The translations under genes and the position numbers were made by a program. A stretch of 30,109 bases of DNA from Candidatus Saccharimonadia bacterium. GTDB lineage: Bacteria > Patescibacteriota > Saccharimonadia > Saccharimonadales > Saccharimonadaceae. The stretch lies in the NCBI GenBank assembly GCA_023262335.1, contig JALRBE010000012.1, positions 1 to 30,109 of the forward strand, written 5' to 3'. Shown here piece by piece: positions 28,687-30,109 of the stretch (its first letter is position 1; each line of letters opens with the position of its first letter). The notes under the pieces are model-generated. The model saw only the letters and a list, made by a program, of their open reading frames with translations, ran no database searches and was not told where the DNA came from.

Positions 28687-30109
28687 TCAGCGCGCTCGGG
28701 CGAACAGTACCCTGTTCAAGCGGTAAATGATCGGCTCCGCCTCCTTCAGGCGCAGCAGCTTGCTCATCGCTAAGTAAACGCTCGCGCTCGTCGCGACTAT
28801 CAAGACGAACTTAGGGAACGTCGACAAGAAGCTCGCGTCTTCGCCCTGCAGCTGGAAAAGCTGGACCATGACGTAGCACGCGATAGACATGACGAACGTC
28901 GCGACGACCATCTTGCCGATGGCATGCACCAACCTGGCGCTTATCAGCCCCTTGATACGGCGGTTCATGACCGCGAACAGAACGACCACTTCGAACACGG
29001 CCACGAGCGACTGCGCATAGCCAAGACCGTACGCGCCCATGTCGAGCCCCATGGTGAACCACACCGCAAGCACGATATTCAAACCGATCGCCACCAGCGA
29101 TATGTAGAGCGGCGTGCGCGTGTCCTGCTGGGCATAAAAGCTACGCGCGGCAATAAAGTAGACTGACCGGAAAAGAATCGCGACCACCAAAGTGCCAAGC
29201 AAGCCTGCCATGAGGGCGTCACCACCGTTTTTAATGAAATTGACCAAGTACCCGCGCGTAAAGAAGGTGATCGCGGCGACCGGCATGGCGAGCCACACGA
29301 TAACCCGTATGATTGCCTGCAGTTCCTTCTTGAACAAATCAGGCCGCCCCTGGCCGATTCGTTCGGTCATCTTCGGGAAAGCGGCAGTACTGATCGCCAC
29401 GCCGATAAGGTTGATCGGTGCCATATGTAGCGTCACCGCCTGGTTGTAAATACGAACGGTCCCCTCAGCCATGCGCGACGCAAGATTGATTTCCACGATA
29501 CCGACCAAATAATCCATGCCTTGGTCGATCGAGCGGGGAGGCAACAGCTTGAGTACCTGGCGAAAGCCCTTGTTTTTCCAGAATATCTTGAATTGGTAAT
29601 CGAATCCGAGTCCCACGAGGCCGATAGTGCTCACGATCAGCTGCATGATCGATCCGAACACGACGCCAAGCGCGACACCCATGATGCCACCCTCGAATAC
29701 CTGCACCCCGAAAATACTGATGCCACCCGTGAAAACCGTCAGACCGACGATGATGCCGATGTTATACAATACCGGCGCCAACGCGAAGAACGTGAATCTG
29801 CCCACGGCCTGCTGGACGCTGGCGATTACCGTGGCGATCGCGAACAGGAACGGATTGACCGCGATGACCCTTGTCATGCTTACGGCCAGTGCCGTCGTGG
29901 ATTCATTGAAGCCCGGCGCGATGACATACCGTATCAACGGCTCCGCGAAAATGATGATCAAGACGCTGGCGATCAGTGTCAGAAGCGCCATGAAGTTCAG
30001 CAGGCTGGTCGAAAGCCTCCACGCCGACTGCTTGTTGCCGGTCGCGAGTCGTTGATTGAATACCGGTATGAACGTTACCGACAGCGCTCCGGAAACCAAA
30101 ATGAAGAAC
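28687..30109 (-). CDS. murJ: lipid II flippase MurJ (5' end outside window)
   Basis: The frame is open to the right edge; the visible part starts within FFILVSGALSVTFIPVFNQR, which aligns with the VSGALSxxFIPVF stretch near residue 60 of MurJ/MviN, so about 60 N-terminal residues are missing. About 470 residues are visible, with 12-13 membrane segments and MurJ-type loops (MTRVIAVNPFLFAIA, HMAPINLIGVAISTAAFPKM, ARSFYAQQDTRTPLYIS). MurJ flips lipid-linked peptidoglycan precursor across the membrane. The C-terminus is RLNRVLFARAR. It lies just upstream of the WxL-like/DUF916 genes, in the same direction. Confidence 0.93.
   Translation of the reverse strand, partial: FFILVSGALSVTFIPVFNQRLATGNKQSAWRLSTSLLNFMALLTLIASVLIIIFAEPLIRYVIAPGFNESTTALAVSMTRVIAVNPFLFAIATVIASVQQAVGRFTFFALAPVLYNIGIIVGLTVFTGGISIFGVQVFEGGIMGVALGVVFGSIMQLIVSTIGLVGLGFDYQFKIFWKNKGFRQVLKLLPPRSIDQGMDYLVGIVEINLASRMAEGTVRIYNQAVTLHMAPINLIGVAISTAAFPKMTERIGQGRPDLFKKELQAIIRVIVWLAMPVAAITFFTRGYLVNFIKNGGDALMAGLLGTLVVAILFRSVYFIAARSFYAQQDTRTPLYISLVAIGLNIVLAVWFTMGLDMGAYGLGYAQSLVAVFEVVVLFAVMNRRIKGLISARLVHAIGKMVVATFVMSIACYVMVQLFQLQGEDASFLSTFPKFVLIVATSASVYLAMSKLLRLKEAEPIIYRLNRVLFARAR

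Noticed and set aside
1..30109. Alternative genetic code (UGA as an amino acid)
   Set aside because: Several genes end in TGA at sensible places (4463, 11632), and no conserved gene contains an internal TGA.
1..30109. tRNA, rRNA or riboswitch genes
   Set aside because: I saw no cloverleaf with conserved T-loop sequence, no rRNA stretches and no known aptamer motif; small structured RNAs cannot be excluded without a covariance-model search.

Overview
The window looks like a chromosomal segment of a Saccharibacteria (TM7)-type member of the Patescibacteria/CPR. This is inferred from gene content, not from a marker-gene tree. Supporting signs are a compact layout, many small secreted or membrane proteins of no recognised family, a sortase, DUF916/WxL-like surface genes, fibre-like proteins with a shared 'RLP...G.WGD' start, and heat-shock control by HrcA/CIRCE. 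Several genes end in TGA (sortase at 4463, the 60-aa protein at 11632), so the code is standard and not the UGA-recoded one of Gracilibacteria or Absconditabacteria.

Layout. (1) 1-5257 is a surface-protein region. Three leftward genes encode secreted or membrane proteins built on a recurring SGxAxVxGN module, one of them a large protein with four ~95-aa repeats that runs off the left edge. Divergent to them is a rightward operon of an LPNTA-anchored protein with the same module, a sortase and a membrane protein. (2) 5272-7023 holds a flavodoxin-like oxidoreductase, a YdjM/DUF457 membrane protein and a YggT-like protein. (3) 7097-10437 is a divergent pair: a 718-aa phage-fibre/pectate-lyase-like protein and an (alpha/alpha)6-barrel glycoside-hydrolase-like protein. 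(4) 10458-11698 has three small genes of unknown function with clear promoters, an operator-like palindrome and a duplicated gene end plus terminator. (5) 11712-15595 holds dnaK with a perfect CIRCE, a small RxxFL protein, tatC, tatA and a tiny sortase-substrate-like protein. (6) 15624-21307 is a leftward run of lepA, gmk, hrcA, a 44-aa amphipathic peptide, grpE and a DrrAB-like ABC exporter. (7) 21348-24702 is a second fibre-protein operon. (8) 24781-28619 is a WxL/DUF916-like surface cluster, followed by the 3' part of murJ at the right edge.

How the parts fit. The surface is served by at least three apparently separate systems: SGN-module proteins with a sortase, fibre-like proteins without signal peptides paired with small RxxFL proteins, and a DUF916/WxL-like complex. 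The heat-shock genes are split: hrcA-grpE and dnaK each have their own CIRCE element overlapping the promoter, so one repressor could control both loci. Many first genes of transcription units have a -10 box only 6-8 bases before the start codon and no Shine-Dalgarno sequence, which predicts leaderless mRNAs. Genes inside operons mostly have good ribosome binding sites.

The best candidates for something undescribed are the SGN-module family with its sortase operon, the hendecad peptide inside the hrcA-grpE operon, and the paired fibre/RxxFL genes. All calls come from reading the sequence; no database search was run.
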